Below, in pieces: positions 22,877 to 34,853 of a stretch of DNA of 64,000 nt. Source of the stretch: Strongylocentrotus purpuratus (taxonomy: Eukaryota; Echinodermata; Echinoidea; Camarodonta; Strongylocentrotidae); the NCBI RefSeq assembly GCF_000002235.5, contig NW_022145594.1, positions 17,834,412 to 17,898,411 of the forward strand, read 5' to 3'. How positions within the stretch are numbered: position 1 is the first letter of the stretch; each line of letters begins with the position of its first letter. The notes below the pieces were generated by a model. That model saw only the letters and a program-made list of their open reading frames with translations, searched no databases and had not been told where the DNA came from. The translations under genes were made by a program, and so were the position numbers.

Positions 22877-23612
22877 TCGACTCCCCCCCCCCCCTAGTTC
22901 CTCATCCGTGATTAGCTGCTGCAATCCCTTTTGTTCCTACGCCGTCATCTGTGAAGTGAGCGTGGCCTTAAATGTAGTGAATGGGGTTTCTTTAGGATCA
23001 TTGATCATAACATCGTGCACCTCTTGTGCGATTTCGGGTAGCGAGGAGGCGATCACATAACGGTGCATATAGTTTGTTAGTTCGTGATCACCCTCGTCAC
23101 GAATTGGGCTTCGACCTGTCCGAACCAGACGTGTGGTTCGACTGGCCAATACCGGATACAGTGACATGTTCGTTTCTTTGTCTGGGGTTAACAATCGAAC
23201 AGCCTGCCTAGGCAGTGCTGCTGTTTTGTCCGCCGTACAAGTGACCTCTAATTCGATGCGCAACGAATCTGCCTTCCGGTGTGGACCCCCTCGCTTCGTC
23301 GATTTCAATTTGATCCCGTGTATTATGAGACTCTTACGTCTCCATCGATTCATCTACCTGCATGATGAGGTTCAACGGAATTGATCTTTGGTAGTCCGGC
23401 TGGTGCTGGTGTGTATTGTCTGGGATTGACAATCGAATAGCAAATCTAGGCACCGCAGCTGCCTGTTCCGACGTACAAACGACCTCTAAATCGATGTGCA
23501 AGGGTTCTGCCGCTTGGTGAGGACTATTCGCCCCGTCGATTTCCATATTTTTCTCTGTATCATGAGACACTTCCGTCTCCATCGGTTCATCTATCTGCAT
23601 GCTGAGATTCAA
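22877..23612 (-). pseudogene. Gypsy gag remnant with duplicated N-terminal segment
   Basis: Contains ASSLPEIAQEVHDVM and then, after a stop, EQKGLQQLITDEELG, both typical of invertebrate Gypsy gag proteins. The N-terminal portion occurs twice: one copy with SEQAAAVPRFAIRL and the next with ADKTAALPRQAVRL, each preceded by a QIDEPMET/QVDESMET motif, about 260 bp apart. A frameshift lies between the copies. Confidence 0.65.
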
Positions 23613-23701
23613 CGTAATTGATCAGGCAATAAGAAGCACGTACAAATCAAACCACCGATGGCCACCAAATGAGCCGACTTGCCCTCTCTTAGTCCTACCC
23701 A

Positions 23702-24480
23702 AAGCTAATAGGCAGTGGGCGTGTCTTGAGATGGGGCTTGTTCTTAATATCTGCACCTTGTGCAAACTTTCGGGTGCTAGCGCATTCAGGGAGTACTTAC
23801 AAACATCATTATTGCGAAACAGCGCTAAAATCCCCGTCGGAATTCCCCGATCCACCTAAAGAGGCAAACATTAAATCTAATAGGCAGTGGGCGTGTCTTG
23901 AGATGGGGCTTGTTCTTAATATATGCACCTTGTGCAAACTTTCGGGTGCTAGCGCATTCATGAAGTACAAACAAATATTATTATTGCGACACAGCGATAA
24001 AATCCCCGTCGGAATTCCCCGATCCACTCAAAAAGGAGGCGTTTAAGCTAATATGCAGTGGGCGTGTCTTGAGATGGGGCGTGTATTTAATAACTGCACC
24101 GTGTGCAAAATGCCGGTTGCAAACGGATTCATGAAGTACAAACAAATATTATTATTGCGACACAGCTATAAAATACCCGTCGGAATTCCCCGACCCACTC
24201 AAAAAGGAAGCGTTTAAACTAATCGGCATGGGATGTGTCTCGAGATGGGGCGTGTTCTTAATAACTGTATCGTGAGCAAAATTCCGGGCGCAAGCCGATT
24301 CAGGAAGTACAAACAAATATTATTATTGAAAAACAGCGCCAAAATCTCAGCCGGAATGCCTCAACCCACTCAAAAAGGAGGCGTTTAAGCTAATAGGCAG
24401 TAGGCGTGTCTTGAGATGAGGCATTTTTTTAATAACTGCACCGTGTGCAAACTGCCGGGTGCAAACGGATTCAGGAATCT
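23702..24480. repeat. 171-172-bp tandem repeat, about 4.5 copies
   Basis: The word CTAAT(A/C)-GGCA starts units at about 23705, 23877, 24048, 24219 and 24390 (spacing 172, 171, 171, 171). Each unit contains GTGGGCGTGTCTTGAGATGG and GTCGGAATTCCCCGA. Single units occur at 26475-26640 and 29248-29420. Each lies upstream (minus strand) of similar Gypsy leader or flank sequence, so this may be the repeated promoter part of a Gypsy LTR or leader. Confidence 0.85.
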
Positions 24481-25669
24481 GTTAATCTGTTAGGCTGGGA
24501 GTTTAATAACATTCTAATGGTCTATGTGCACAAATGACCCTCATTTTCGGAGCGTAAAATGTAAGGAGCTCATAAGCTAGTTTAGGGATCGTCATGCTAA
24601 CATTCTTGTAACATGGCTATATTATATGGAAACATTTTTTTTTTAATGCAGCGGTAGCGATTCAATAGGACTCTCCCTGTGCAAAGGGAGAGTAGCGACC
24701 GAGCGAGAAGATTCACAATTCTTTAAAGAAAAAGTTTGCTGAGACGGGCTGTCCTGCCTCCTCAGAGGGTCGCTAAAAATTATCAAATCATAGATTTAAA
24801 ATCTGCCAATCCCCTTTCAAAGAAGAAACAAAAAGAAGCGAATTTAGTCAGACTTTGCCTTGGCTGTATGATCAAAAGTACTCTTAAAAGCAAAGTTCCA
24901 AAGTACAAAACGTAAACCGTTGCCATATTCATGGTCTTAGGGCACAGTACAGTTACATGTTCACTTTGGTTAAGTATTGAAACAGGCCACGTCAACAATG
25001 ACTGGGAAACTTTGTTCATAATAATAACTATTCCAGATGACGTTCATGTATTTCAAGAAAACTGGGGATTTCCACATGCGTAGGCGTTGTAGTCTACCTC
25101 ACATGTTCTTTATGTGAGATCATTGGTCTATCAAGTTGTATTGGGTCTACTCCTGGCATAGTGTGCAAATACTAGAGACCTATTGTGGTTATTGAACACG
25201 CAGTTCTGCGGATAATGCGAGTTTGGTTTACTTGTGGCTATTGTGTGATATCACAAGTTTTAAGGTTTAAATCACAGACACTGAATATACACATTTTGCT
25301 CACAGTGTTGGACATATTCTAAAATAAATATATCAAATACTGAATATCATAAAAATGATTGGTGTATCGGGTTGATCAAATATATGAGTTTTGCTTTCAT
25401 GTTTATTCCTCTGCGAGGTGCCCGCATACATAATTGCATGTCTGTTCGTGTGTAAATTACAAAATGTTTTTTTTAGCATATTACAAAAGTCATTTTTAAG
25501 GCTCGGTCACTTCGCCCGCTCGCAAATTTTAGAATCAAATATGCCCGTTCGTGTGCATATGGCAAATGACAAGTGCCAAAATGATGAAAATGGAATCTTT
25601 TGCAGTAAATAAGGAATGGAGTGACGTGAAGGTTTTGACTTTTTTTAAAGAGTGCAAGACTTTTTCAAA
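24481..25669. other. Gene-free stretch
   Basis: No gene seen. A small dispersed repeat (25035-25150, words GTTTTCTTGAAATACATG in inverted form at 12895-12945) is the only structure recognised. Confidence 0.45.
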
Positions 25670-25995
25670 TACCCACAAAGTGCCCCTTTTTACAAAGGAA
25701 AAGTGACTCATTTATTCCAGTTAATTGCACATTTTCTTTCTAATAGGTTGCCGTTTCACATTCTTACCAATGCCCCTTACCACCTCTGATAACCTCCCCG
25801 TTTACCTCTGATAATTGTTAGAGGTGCCCCTTTTACGATAACGATTGCCCCTTTATATCTTCCCTTTCCTCTGATGAGAGCTCCTTTTCACCTCTGATAA
25901 GTGTCCCCTTTTATTTTGAGACGTGCCCCTTTTCATTTGTAATAAGTGTCATTGTCCATTCATATTAATGCCCCTTTTTCTTCGTAATAATAGCC
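25670..25995. repeat. Degenerate TGCCCCTTTT-type array (short)
   Basis: Irregularly spaced AAGTGCCCCTTTT-like words ending in a C-run, related to the larger array at 30790-31760. An hAT-like end (CCTGGATCCGCGCCTG) lies at 26097-26112, suggesting the array belongs to a truncated hAT-like element. Confidence 0.65.
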
Positions 25996-26096
25996 TTTTC
26001 CTACCCCCCCCCCCCCCCCCCAACTTGGCGAATTGTCGGCCGGCTGTTTTGCAGCCAAATATTTTCTCACGAATTGGGCCCCTCTCCTGCCGCCGC

Positions 26097-26640
26097 CTGG
26101 ATCCGCGCCTGTTTCACTCTGTATCTCTGAATCTTCAGCCTCTTCAGCCTTTTCCGTGTCCATTATTTCAGCTAGGTAGAACTGATATCCGTCGATCAGT
26201 GCATTTACCTCCATGCCGAGATTCCTCGCGATGGGTCAGGTAAGAACAAGCACGTACACAGCAAACAACAGATGACAATTTGTATCGCGCCGCGCAACCA
26301 AATGAGCCGACTCGCTCTCTTTTATACAGTTTCCTTACAAGGGAGGTCCTTGGTGCTACCATGGAGTTGAACATGACCGATACTGATTAACCCCTACTCT
26401 GCCAAAGATAAACATTCGCGTATATTGTGATGGCCCAACACAACTTCGTCTGATACCCACAGAGTTAAGCTGTAAGCTATCAGTGGGCGTGTCTTGAGAT
26501 TGGGCGTGTTTTTCATAAATGCACCGTGTGCAATCTGCCGGGTGCAAAAGAATTCATGAAGTACAAACAAATATCATTATTGCGAAATAGACAGCGAAAA
26601 ATCCCCGTCGGAATTCCCCGACCCACTGAAAAGGTTAACA
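26097..26640 (-). pseudogene. Second Gypsy leader/gag scrap plus one 171-bp unit
   Basis: On the minus strand a 171-bp-type unit (26640-26475) is followed by leader sequence resembling 23600-23700 (ACCAAATGAGCCGACT, AAGCACGTAC) and a gag-like start. The gag is cut by the hAT-like terminus CCTGGATCCGCGCCTG at 26097-26112. Confidence 0.55.
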
Positions 26641-28029
26641 ACATAGACCTTTTGTGTCAATGCTTTTCAGTTTCTTTCAAAACAAATCCTTCACCAATAT
26701 CTGAAAAGAAAAAGCGCTGTCTGGTCATTCACCTACACTACAAATTCGAGTGCTAGGATTTGTTTTAATAAATTTGCAATAGTATTGAATATTACCGATT
26801 TCTTTATTGTTTTTTATGATGTTTCCTTTATATTCGATCTTCTAATAATTTCCAGTTTTATTTGTTGGTAGAAGCAGGCCCAGAAGTTCTTTGACTACAT
26901 TCCACTTTTGTTTCAGGTCACTATTTGCAAAGTTCTTGAATTTGTGACAGTGATGATCCCGTTTCAACTTTTTAGTCATATTATTATTGGGTATACGATT
27001 ATACTCTGTCCAGAAGTAGTCCTTTTATTTTGTATCAGGAACAGTTTTAACATTATAACATTTTGATTTGTAGAAATCCTTATCTCTTGAAAGTAATAGA
27101 TATTCATTTGTTATCTACGTTGCAGACTTTGTCTTTTTTCATATATAAGGCGCGTTTTTATCGCTAGTTCAACGAACTTTGCTTTAGCATCCCACCACAT
27201 TTTATCGACATTCTTTTTTGTCTGAAAATAAACATTCCCAGTTCACGGTTGATAAGGAACCTAATGTCTGGGATACAAAGAAAAGATCAATCAAAGTTTT
27301 ACTACATAAAATAGTTCGAGTTAGTTTCAAAATGATCTCAGAAATTGAAAAGAATCACACATCTGTAATACCTTCTGTAAGATATGTTGTCAGTTAAGAT
27401 GTTACAATTCATATCTCCAGTAATTTATACCTTGTCTTTTAAAGTACAAACATTTTCAACATTAAACTACATAGCTTCAAATTCTTCAATCGTGGCCTCT
27501 GGTGGGTGATACATTATACCGAGTAGATATGGTTTATGTTTTTTTTACTTGAATTTCTATCCACATCAATTCTGATGAATTTCTTCAAGGTCGTGTCTTC
27601 TCTTGTAAACAATGTCTGTTTTAACATTAAAAAAAAACCAACATCACCCCCCACCACCACCACCAACTCTATCCTTTCTCTATAGAGTATATCCCCTGGA
27701 AATTCGTAGAAAAATATCATATGGGTTTGAATCAAGAAACAATTGTGTAGCACCCTTCTAATGTTGTAGACAACGGACGTTTATAATACTTAAATGCTCT
27801 TTTCTCTAAGGTAAACAGTTGTTTATGATTCTTTTTCTTGAAGAGAATCGTTTTCGCTATAGGCGAATTTACTATAAAACATGGAAGGTCATTTATAAAA
27901 ACAGAAATTACATATCCAGTCTTCTGATGAGAGGAATATCATCTGTAACATTTCCACACCTATTGTGATGACCAATTGAAATAGTTCACGCAGAGAATCG
28001 CTCTCTGATTGGTTTCTTACAAATTAGTA
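26641..28029. other. Gene-free stretch
   Basis: AT-rich, no supported gene; open frames are short and without motifs. Confidence 0.4.
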
Positions 28030-28037
28030 ACACTAGA

Positions 28038-28265
28038 CAGTGGCGGATCCAGGGGGACCCCCCCCCCCCCCCCCTGAGAAAAAAAAATGTGTATTTTTAC
28101 ATTTTTTAACGTTAATTTTGCCTTTTTTTGGAGATGCCCCCCCCCCCCCCCCATCCCCACTGAGCGAAATATTGGCCGGCACGATTTTCATATTGCAGCA
28201 CACTAGATTTCAAATTGATTTCAAATTTGGGTCCCCACCCTTAAGAAGTCCTGGATCCGCGCCTG
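28038..28265. mobile_element. hAT-like MITE with perfect 8-bp target duplication
   Basis: 228 bp with inverted ends CAGTGGCGGATCCAGG and CCTGGATCCGCGCCTG, flanked on both sides by ACACTAGA (28030-28037, 28266-28273). CAGTGGCG-type ends with 8-bp duplications are characteristic of hAT elements. The interior contains two homopolymer C-runs and no gene. Confidence 0.88.
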
Positions 28266-28399
28266 ACACTAGATACAACTGTACATGGGTATGCCACAGT
28301 CATAGACGTATTAATTAGGCAATGATACTTGTTCATCATTAAATAATTTGAAACATAAAAATCGGTTTAAGAATATGCCAGAGTACAGGAATTTGGAGT

Positions 28400-28489
28400 C
28401 TGTCGTTAGTGATTACCCTCTACTCTGCCAAAGATAAACATTGACGCTTACCGTGTAGGCCCAACACAACTTTGTCCAGGACCCAAGGT
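28400..28489. repeat. Gypsy leader fragment, third copy
   Basis: Shares CTCTGCCAAAGATAAACATT and CCAACACAACTT with 26390-26455. It is separated from its 171-bp unit (29248-29420) by the nested MITEs. Confidence 0.6.
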
Positions 28490-29244
28490 CGAGATCTGGG
28501 GAGGGGTTTAAACAAAAATTGTCAGCGTTTTCATTGTTATATTAAATGCGGTGTGGAGGAACATCAGACAATCAATATTCGCTGAAAAGCATGGCTCTCC
28601 AAAATAATGGCTTCATTTTCTTAATAATTATTATGACATGTAACAGTTTAAAGGGATCGTTTAACAATGTTAAATCTGAGATGCACGGCCCTACGCGTTC
28701 AGTGTCTGTGATATGGTTTTGAAGTCCTAAAAATTGCGCTTCAAAATGATCAAGAAGTGCCTCAAAAAAGTAAAAACCTTTGATGACCGGTTTTACCATC
28801 TCATTTTCCCCCTATAGACTGTAGTGTTATGAGAACCGTTTGGCAAACGCTAAATTTGATTTCGATTTCCAATCATAAATACCTTGATAATCAGACAGTC
28901 GATCTTCTTGTAAAATTCATGGGTTTTCTGACTGACCTATATTATTATCATTGCAGCATGAGCTAAATCAAGGATTTTTTTAAAGGATCTAAGACAAAGT
29001 TACCGGATCCCTTTAAAAATGTGGACCAAATTGTTATGCCACATGTTTTTGTAGTCCCATATATATCTTTCTGTGTAAACTGCTTGTAATTTTTACCAAG
29101 ACTGGGCCAAATTTCTAATCATTTTGATGATTCAAGAACCTTGCAGTACACACCGATACATGCATGATCAACTTTTTCTAATCGATTCCACACCGGTTCT
29201 TTTCACAGTGCAATCGCACGACCAGAACTCAACTTTATCTTTAA
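28490..29244 (+). mobile_element. TTAA MITE family A, interrupted copy
   Basis: Matches 14179-14529 on both sides of an insertion. The right end TTTATCTTTAA is intact; the left end has lost the terminal TTAA and several bases. It sits inside Gypsy-related sequence. Confidence 0.75.
28652..29012 (+). mobile_element. TTAA MITE family B (AGGGATC ends), nested in family A
   Basis: 361 bp between TTAA at 28648-28651 and 29013-29016. Ends are AGGGATCGTTTAAC and GTTACCGGATCCCT. The uninterrupted host copy at about 14331-14345 has a single TTAA at this point, so the insertion and its TTAA duplication can be read directly. Confidence 0.85.
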
Positions 29245-29247
29245 GTG

Positions 29248-29420
29248 TGTAAGCTAATAGGCAGTGGGCGTGCCTTAAGTTTGGGCGTGTTTTTAAAAAC
29301 TGCACAGAGTGTGCAAACTACCGGGTGCAATCTGATCCAAGAAGTACAAACCAATATCATTATTGCGAAACAGCGATAACATCCCCGTCGGAATTCCCCA
29401 ACCCACCCCAAAAGGTAGGA
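29248..29420. repeat. Single 171-bp-type unit
   Basis: Contains CTAATAGGCAGTGGGCGTG and GTCGGAATTCCCCAACCCAC. The same unit is tandem at 23702-24480. Confidence 0.8.
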
Positions 29421-29451
29421 AAAAGACATGTTATAAAGTGGTGTTTATAAC

Positions 29452-32207
29452 CAGGGGCGGCAACCCGTCTTCCGAAGTGGGGGGGGGGGCACTAACAAAA
29501 AGGGGCACTAGCTTTCAGGAATAGAATGAGCACCTACATAGGGAAAGATGAAAACGAAAATATACAATTTTCAGACTTTGGTTTTTACTAATTCATTATC
29601 ATAATTGTAATTACATTATGATGGATATTTCAATATTTGTTTCTCTCTTTACATGTCAAAGATACTGCTTAAGCGTCACACTTTGCAGCTGAATGTGATG
29701 GTCTGAATATTAATGATCGAGCGAGCAAAAGTGTTAAGATTTTTTGGGTTGCAGTGCGAACAATTTTATGATGAGGAAAAACGAAATCCTGATGGATTTA
29801 AAGCACAATCTAATCATGAAAGATTGAAAGTACACGTCACAAACAACATAGTTAAGTCAATTATAAATGAAAGCGAGCGAGCTCTGGATTAAATTGATGA
29901 CAAAAAAAGCTGCTATAAGTCGCTCTATAGGGGTGCATGTTATTAAAAAAGAAAGATATTCTGTTTTTTTTTTATCTGACTAGGCCTACTAGAGTTTCAT
30001 TACAACTCCAACCTTGAAAAGTGTTAACCGGTACAGCTTTCAGTACAAGAAAACAAAATCTTCGTTATAAAAAAAAGTGTTATTCGACGATTTTCGAGGT
30101 CCACACTGCTAAGCATATCATAAAATAGTTTTGAGAAAGAAATATCAATAAAGTTGATTATTTCTTTGATGATGATATGCCATTCTAATTACTTAAAATC
30201 TTTTCATAGACATGCAACCCAATAGTAGGAACAAATGGGAAAGAAAAATTTCATCATAATTGTCCGTCTCTATTTTCTCAATTCATTTTCAATTAAACAA
30301 TGCCTTGCGTATAACTTTCATAGGTTATGAGGAAGAACTCTATGCAAATGAAATATTATTTAAATCAGCAACTCGTTATGAGTTAAGAAGTTTAACGTCA
30401 CTCCAAACCAAATTTTGTCATAAAGGCTTTGTTTTCCATCCGTAGAGATGTAATGGCACATTTTTTGCCTCTTATCTAGTCACCATATCCGGGCAGCAAG
30501 GTACACAAATATTATCATATCATGGTGTATTTTTACATTTTTTAACGTTAATTTTAACTTTTTTTTTGGTGATGGGCCCCGCAAAAAAAAAAGTGCTCAC
30601 TCACATTTTATCTTTAAGGTCTGAGCGAAATATCCATCTCTTTACTCTCTTCTCTAAAACACAAGCGTTACATAATAGACAATCTTTTGTGTCTTTGCAA
30701 TATTGGGAGACGACCTCTTTTTCCAGGAAAAGGCTTCGTCCCTTGAGCAGAGGCTCAATGCCCCCCCCCCTCCCCCACTTTTTTAGATACCCCAAAAGTG
30801 CCCCTTTTTACATAGGAAAAGTGCCCCTTTTATTTTGTAAGAAGTGCCCCTTTTACTTTGACAAGTGCCCCTATTACTTAGTAAACGTGCCCCTTCCCCC
30901 TTTTCACCTCTAACGAGTGCCCTTTTTATTTTTGACACGTGCCCCTTTTCCTTCGACATGTTCCCATTTTCCTTTGCAATAAGTGTCCTTTTTCCATTCT
31001 CATCAATCTTGAAATTATCTTGAATAAGTGCCATTTTTAATCTCTAGTAAGTGCCTCTTTTCAGGTACGAGAAGTGCCCCTTTTCACTTTTGATAAGTGC
31101 CCCCTTCACCTCTTATAATTGCCCTATTCAAAACTGAGAGATGCTCCTTTTACTTTGACAACTGCCCCTTTTTTCCTTTGTAAAAAGTGCCCCTTCTCCT
31201 TTTAATAACTACCCCTTTTTTAAACTCGGATGAGCACACCTTTCATTTTAATATGTGCCCCTTTTATTTTCTAATAAGTGCCCCTTTTCCTTATGATAAG
31301 TGCCCCCATTAAAAAGAGAGAGCTCCTTTCCCTTCTCATAACTACCCCTTTCCCTTTCTAATAAGTGCCCCCTTCTCATCCAACAAATGCACATTTTCCT
31401 TTATAATAAGTGCCCCTTTTACATTTTCATAAGTGCCCCTTTTTATATCTGGTCAGGGTCCCTTTTCACCTCTGATAATTCCCCTTTAATACTGACACGT
31501 GCCCCTTTTACTTATAAATGACCCTATCAAAATCTGATGGGTGTCCCTTTTCCGTCAACAAATGCCTATTTCCCATTTTCGTAAACGCCTCTTTTTCATT
31601 ACTGGTGAGTGCCTCTTTTCAGGTGAAAAATGCCTCATTTTCACCTCTTATAATTATCCTTTGTACTTTGACACGTGCTCCTTTTCTTTTCTAATAAGTG
31701 TCTTATCCCCTTTCGATAATTGCCCCCTTTTCATGTAATCATTAAACGTGCCCCTTATTTAAAGCGACTAAGAGCAATTTCCCCCAAAGTTCGCTCGCTG
31801 CGCTCGCTCGCATTTTAAGATGATATAATTATGTTACTTATCAAAGGTCTTTTCAGTCTTCCGTTTTGAGAATGTGCTTATAACCCCATCACGATTGGCT
31901 TTTTCCCTCGTTATAAGATGTAATTTTTCGCACTGCGACCTCACTGATCTTTCGCTCGCTCGTAAATGCATATTCAGACATCACACCCAACTGTACAGTA
32001 TGATGCTTAAGCGATATCTTGTACGATGTATGAAGAGAAACTAAATAATGAAATCATCCCTGATAATGTAGGGGTATATACCAATGTCTAAAAAATGGTA
32101 AATTTTCGCTTTGAGATTTCCCAATGTAGGTGCCTTTTGTTTCCAGAAAGTGCCCTTTTTTGTTGGTGCCCCCCCCCCCCACTTTGGAAGTCACTCGGCC
32201 GCCCCTG
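29452..32207. mobile_element. 2.8-kb foldback element, CAGGGGCGG ends
   Basis: Left arm about 29452-29870 and right arm about 31790-32207 are inverted copies (CAGGGGCGGC..., a G-run, GGGGCACT, later GCTTAAGCGTCACAC-like and CGAGCGAGC words). The ends resemble hAT termini, but the flanking 8-mers (TTTATAAC, CCCTTGAG) differ, so no target duplication is seen. The interior carries a TGCCCC array and a hAT-related segment (about 30525-30580, like 28088-28130). No transposase. Confidence 0.7.
30790..31760. repeat. 1-kb TGCCCCTTTT-type minisatellite
   Basis: About 30-35 degenerate units, typically AAGTGCCCCTTTT plus 10-20 variable bases (ACTTTGACA, TCTAATAAG, CCTTTG). The purine/pyrimidine strand bias is strong. 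No coding sense. The same motif is at 25670-25995 and in the G-rich ends of this element. Confidence 0.85.
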
Positions 32208-33248
32208 CCCTTGAGACCACATTTCCTCTCCTATAGCTCTTGTAAACACCCAATTTAATCTTCGCCTTTGCGATGTGTTTCAGATCAGATAACTTTTAAG
32301 TTAACGCATTGCAGAGCCGCAATAAATATGTTGTGTGCTCTCGCCGAGTGTTTTTCAACTTTTTTGGTTATCGTCAAGAAATAAAAGTTTCGCGTCATCC
32401 TCATCTCAAATTACAACGTACGTATGTAATTAGAGAAGATTCAGCGTGCATCACGCTGGTACTCGTGTAATGCCACGTACATTGTACACAGGTACAGACA
32501 CATTTGTTTCTAAAAATTAGTGAGTGGGCCAACAAATAAAATACTAAGTTTGTTAAAACAAATATATGTTGTAATTGATATTACGTATGCGGGCACCGAC
32601 ATCATATTCCTTCATAAACCAATATGAGGATATTCGGGATTTTTTTTGCCTAGAATCATCCCGTTTCTTAATATTCTTAGCAATTGTGACGCGAACGAGC
32701 GTGATAAAATTGTAATCTCAATAATTAAAAATCAATCAGACATCCCGATGCCCTCATGTGATGATTTTCGGAGACCTTAATGTCAAATAGATAATTTGCC
32801 ACCTCATTGCCCAAAATATTAAGGTACATGTATTCAGGCACTTCATTTCATAAAATCATCGTGTTTCTAGATGTTACCATCTCTCATCTCATATCCCTCT
32901 CTCTGTTCTGTTTCTAGACTTCCGTTTCTTTCCTTCTCCCCCTTTCTTTTTCATTTCCTTTTCCTTTCATTCTCTTTTCTTCCTTTCCCTTCTCCCTTTC
33001 CAACTCTCTCTTTCTCCTTTCCTCTTTCTTTCTTTCTTCTGCCGACAAATACCTGCGATAGCTGCGCCGTTGGTTCTCGTTCTCTAAAGCACTCAAATAC
33101 CCCTCTTTGTCAAATGTGTCAAGTTAAGACAAATGTTCTTTTAAGACATTTGCTTCCCATACGGAATTGCCCCTTGATTGCCAAATGAGGGCAGCAATCA
33201 TCAACGGTGGACTCTTTACAAGAGTCTTACTATGAGTATGACTAGCAG
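32208..33248. other. Gene-free, pyrimidine-rich in 32865-33050
   Basis: No gene seen. 32865-33050 is a CT-rich low-complexity tract that generates spurious open frames. Confidence 0.45.
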
Positions 33249-33475
33249 CCTTTTCACACACAGCTAAAATTCATCGTATCTACAGATGATTAGTTTAAAC
33301 GTGTTTAACTCAACAGTTTTAAACATGTTCAAAGAAAATTTTCCCTGTGTGAACATCGTTTATACGATGTTCGGATAGATACGAAGATTCATACGCCCCT
33401 CAAAGCAGGCTGCAGATACGAAGTTCGTATCTAGAGAGCTTGACATTTTGTGTGTGAAAGGTTATCCGTGTTTAA
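33249..33475. mobile_element. Short MITE-like inverted repeat
   Basis: Ends share CCTTTTCACACACA and TGTGTGTGAAAGG in inverted orientation; the inside has ATACGAAGTTCGTAT, a 15-bp palindromic region. No coding sequence. Family unknown. Confidence 0.5.
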
Positions 33476-33805
33476 CGTGTTTAAACTGGATAGAGCGTTC
33501 GCTTTGTTTGATATGACATGAACTTCAGACTAGATCCATGAACATACACATGCAGATAACAGAAGCAAACATTGCTGATACTTGAAAAAGGCTCGTGTAT
33601 TGAAACTACATTTTTCAATTAACAATAAGGTTTACGTATACACACAGTCATGTTACAATATAAGGTTTACATATACACACAGTCATGTATTGATCAAGTA
33701 TTAAAATACACGAAAATTTGTTGTATAATTCAATGCATCTAAACAAATTGGAAGAATAGGAATAGTTCAAGCCAGATCCAACCTATACAGTAGGCTTGCG
33801 GGTGC

Positions 33806-33809
33806 ACCA

Positions 33810-33840
<31 letters not shown>

Positions 33841-33841
33841 G
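33806..33841. repeat. (TG)n(GA)n microsatellite
   Basis: TGTGTGTGAGAGAGAGAG... tract. No other structure in the surrounding 33476-34428 interval. Confidence 0.85.
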
Positions 33842-34428
33842 GGTTGAGGAGTCCTGAAAAGGACAGAAAGGACCTGAAAATCAGAGAAGCAGAGTGGTGA
33901 AAGTTTCAATGAAAATTAGACCAAAGATGAGAAAGTTATGAATTTTGTATGTATAGGTTGGAATCCTTATACCTATGGGCACTCCAAATTGGTTGAATCG
34001 ACAGTGTCACTATGTCTATGACGAAGTGCCAGACAATTTTCCCATTCTTCCCAAGACGCAAAATGACTATAATGTCAATCTTATCAAATGTTTGACTCAG
34101 GAGGGTGTTTTTTTTTGGGGGGGGGGGGGAGAACCTTTAAAGTGACTTGGTATCATTGTTGAAGGTTGATGGAAAAAAAAATTGCTTATTTTTTGTATAA
34201 AATGTGACTTACTTTCCTTCTACTGTACTAACCCTTTGACATGCAAAAAATCCTGACAAAAAATCTCAAACCATGAAGATATCTATGGTTTTCTTTGAAG
34301 GCGTCGATCTATGCCACCCTCTAACAGTGATTTAAAGTAAATTCTCCCAACCATTTTTGAATTTTCCCAACCGTTTTTCTATGAAAAAAAGACATAAAAC
34401 AGGCTATAAAAAATCTGTCAACACTAAG

Positions 34429-34853
34429 GGTGCGTTAAAGCTTAAATTTTGAAGGCAGAATGAGCGATTTGTAACGCTCATCGTAAACGCTCATCGTAAT
34501 CGCAGTTCCACGGTGTACCGTTTATGCTCACTTCTCTGGCTCCTCCAGGCAATTCTCCCTGGGTGGCCTTAATTGGCCTTGCAGCTGGATTCGTAACCTT
34601 GAAATGTGCATGCTATGTAGACCATGGTCCATGCGTAGACCCACTAGAGGTCAGTGCGTTGACCCCATTTAAACGTGTTTACAAATTGTAAACGCATCTT
34701 TTTGTGAGTTTACGATCGACGATCGTGATCGCCGTTTTTCGGTGATTCTACAAAAGTGAGAAAGGATGCAACCGTGTTTTAAACTAAACGCGTAACAGAT
34801 GCCTGATTCTGGTCAGAAAAAGTTAAGCATAAACACGCCCTTAAATGTCTGGA
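34429..34853. mobile_element. MITE with TAAGGGYGTGTT ends
   Basis: Left end TAAGGGTGCGTTAAAGCTTAA and right end (reverse complement) TAAGGGCGTGTTTATGCTTAA are inverted repeats. The interior has several GTAAACGC and CGATCGTGATCG words. 34854-35528 beyond it shows no gene. Confidence 0.6.

Larger units (their letters stand above)
19640..23640 (-). mobile_element. Decayed Ty3/Gypsy LTR retrotransposon, RT/RNase H deleted
   Basis: On the minus strand the order is gag-like (23612-22877), protease (about 22500-22060), then directly integrase (about 22040-19908). Stops and frameshifts break every domain. The RT and RNase H that should lie between protease and integrase are absent; the protease-RT linker (IIGADFL in a shifted frame near 22100) is followed within about 60 bp by integrase catalytic-core sequence. 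The integrase has been amplified into a tandem array. The 3' part (19640-19900) has an AATAAA-like site and may be LTR, but no LTR pair could be confirmed. Confidence 0.8.

Noticed and set aside
23702..24480. Alpha-satellite-like 171-bp period
   Set aside because: The length matches primate alphoid DNA by coincidence; the sequence is unrelated and copies associate with Gypsy leaders.
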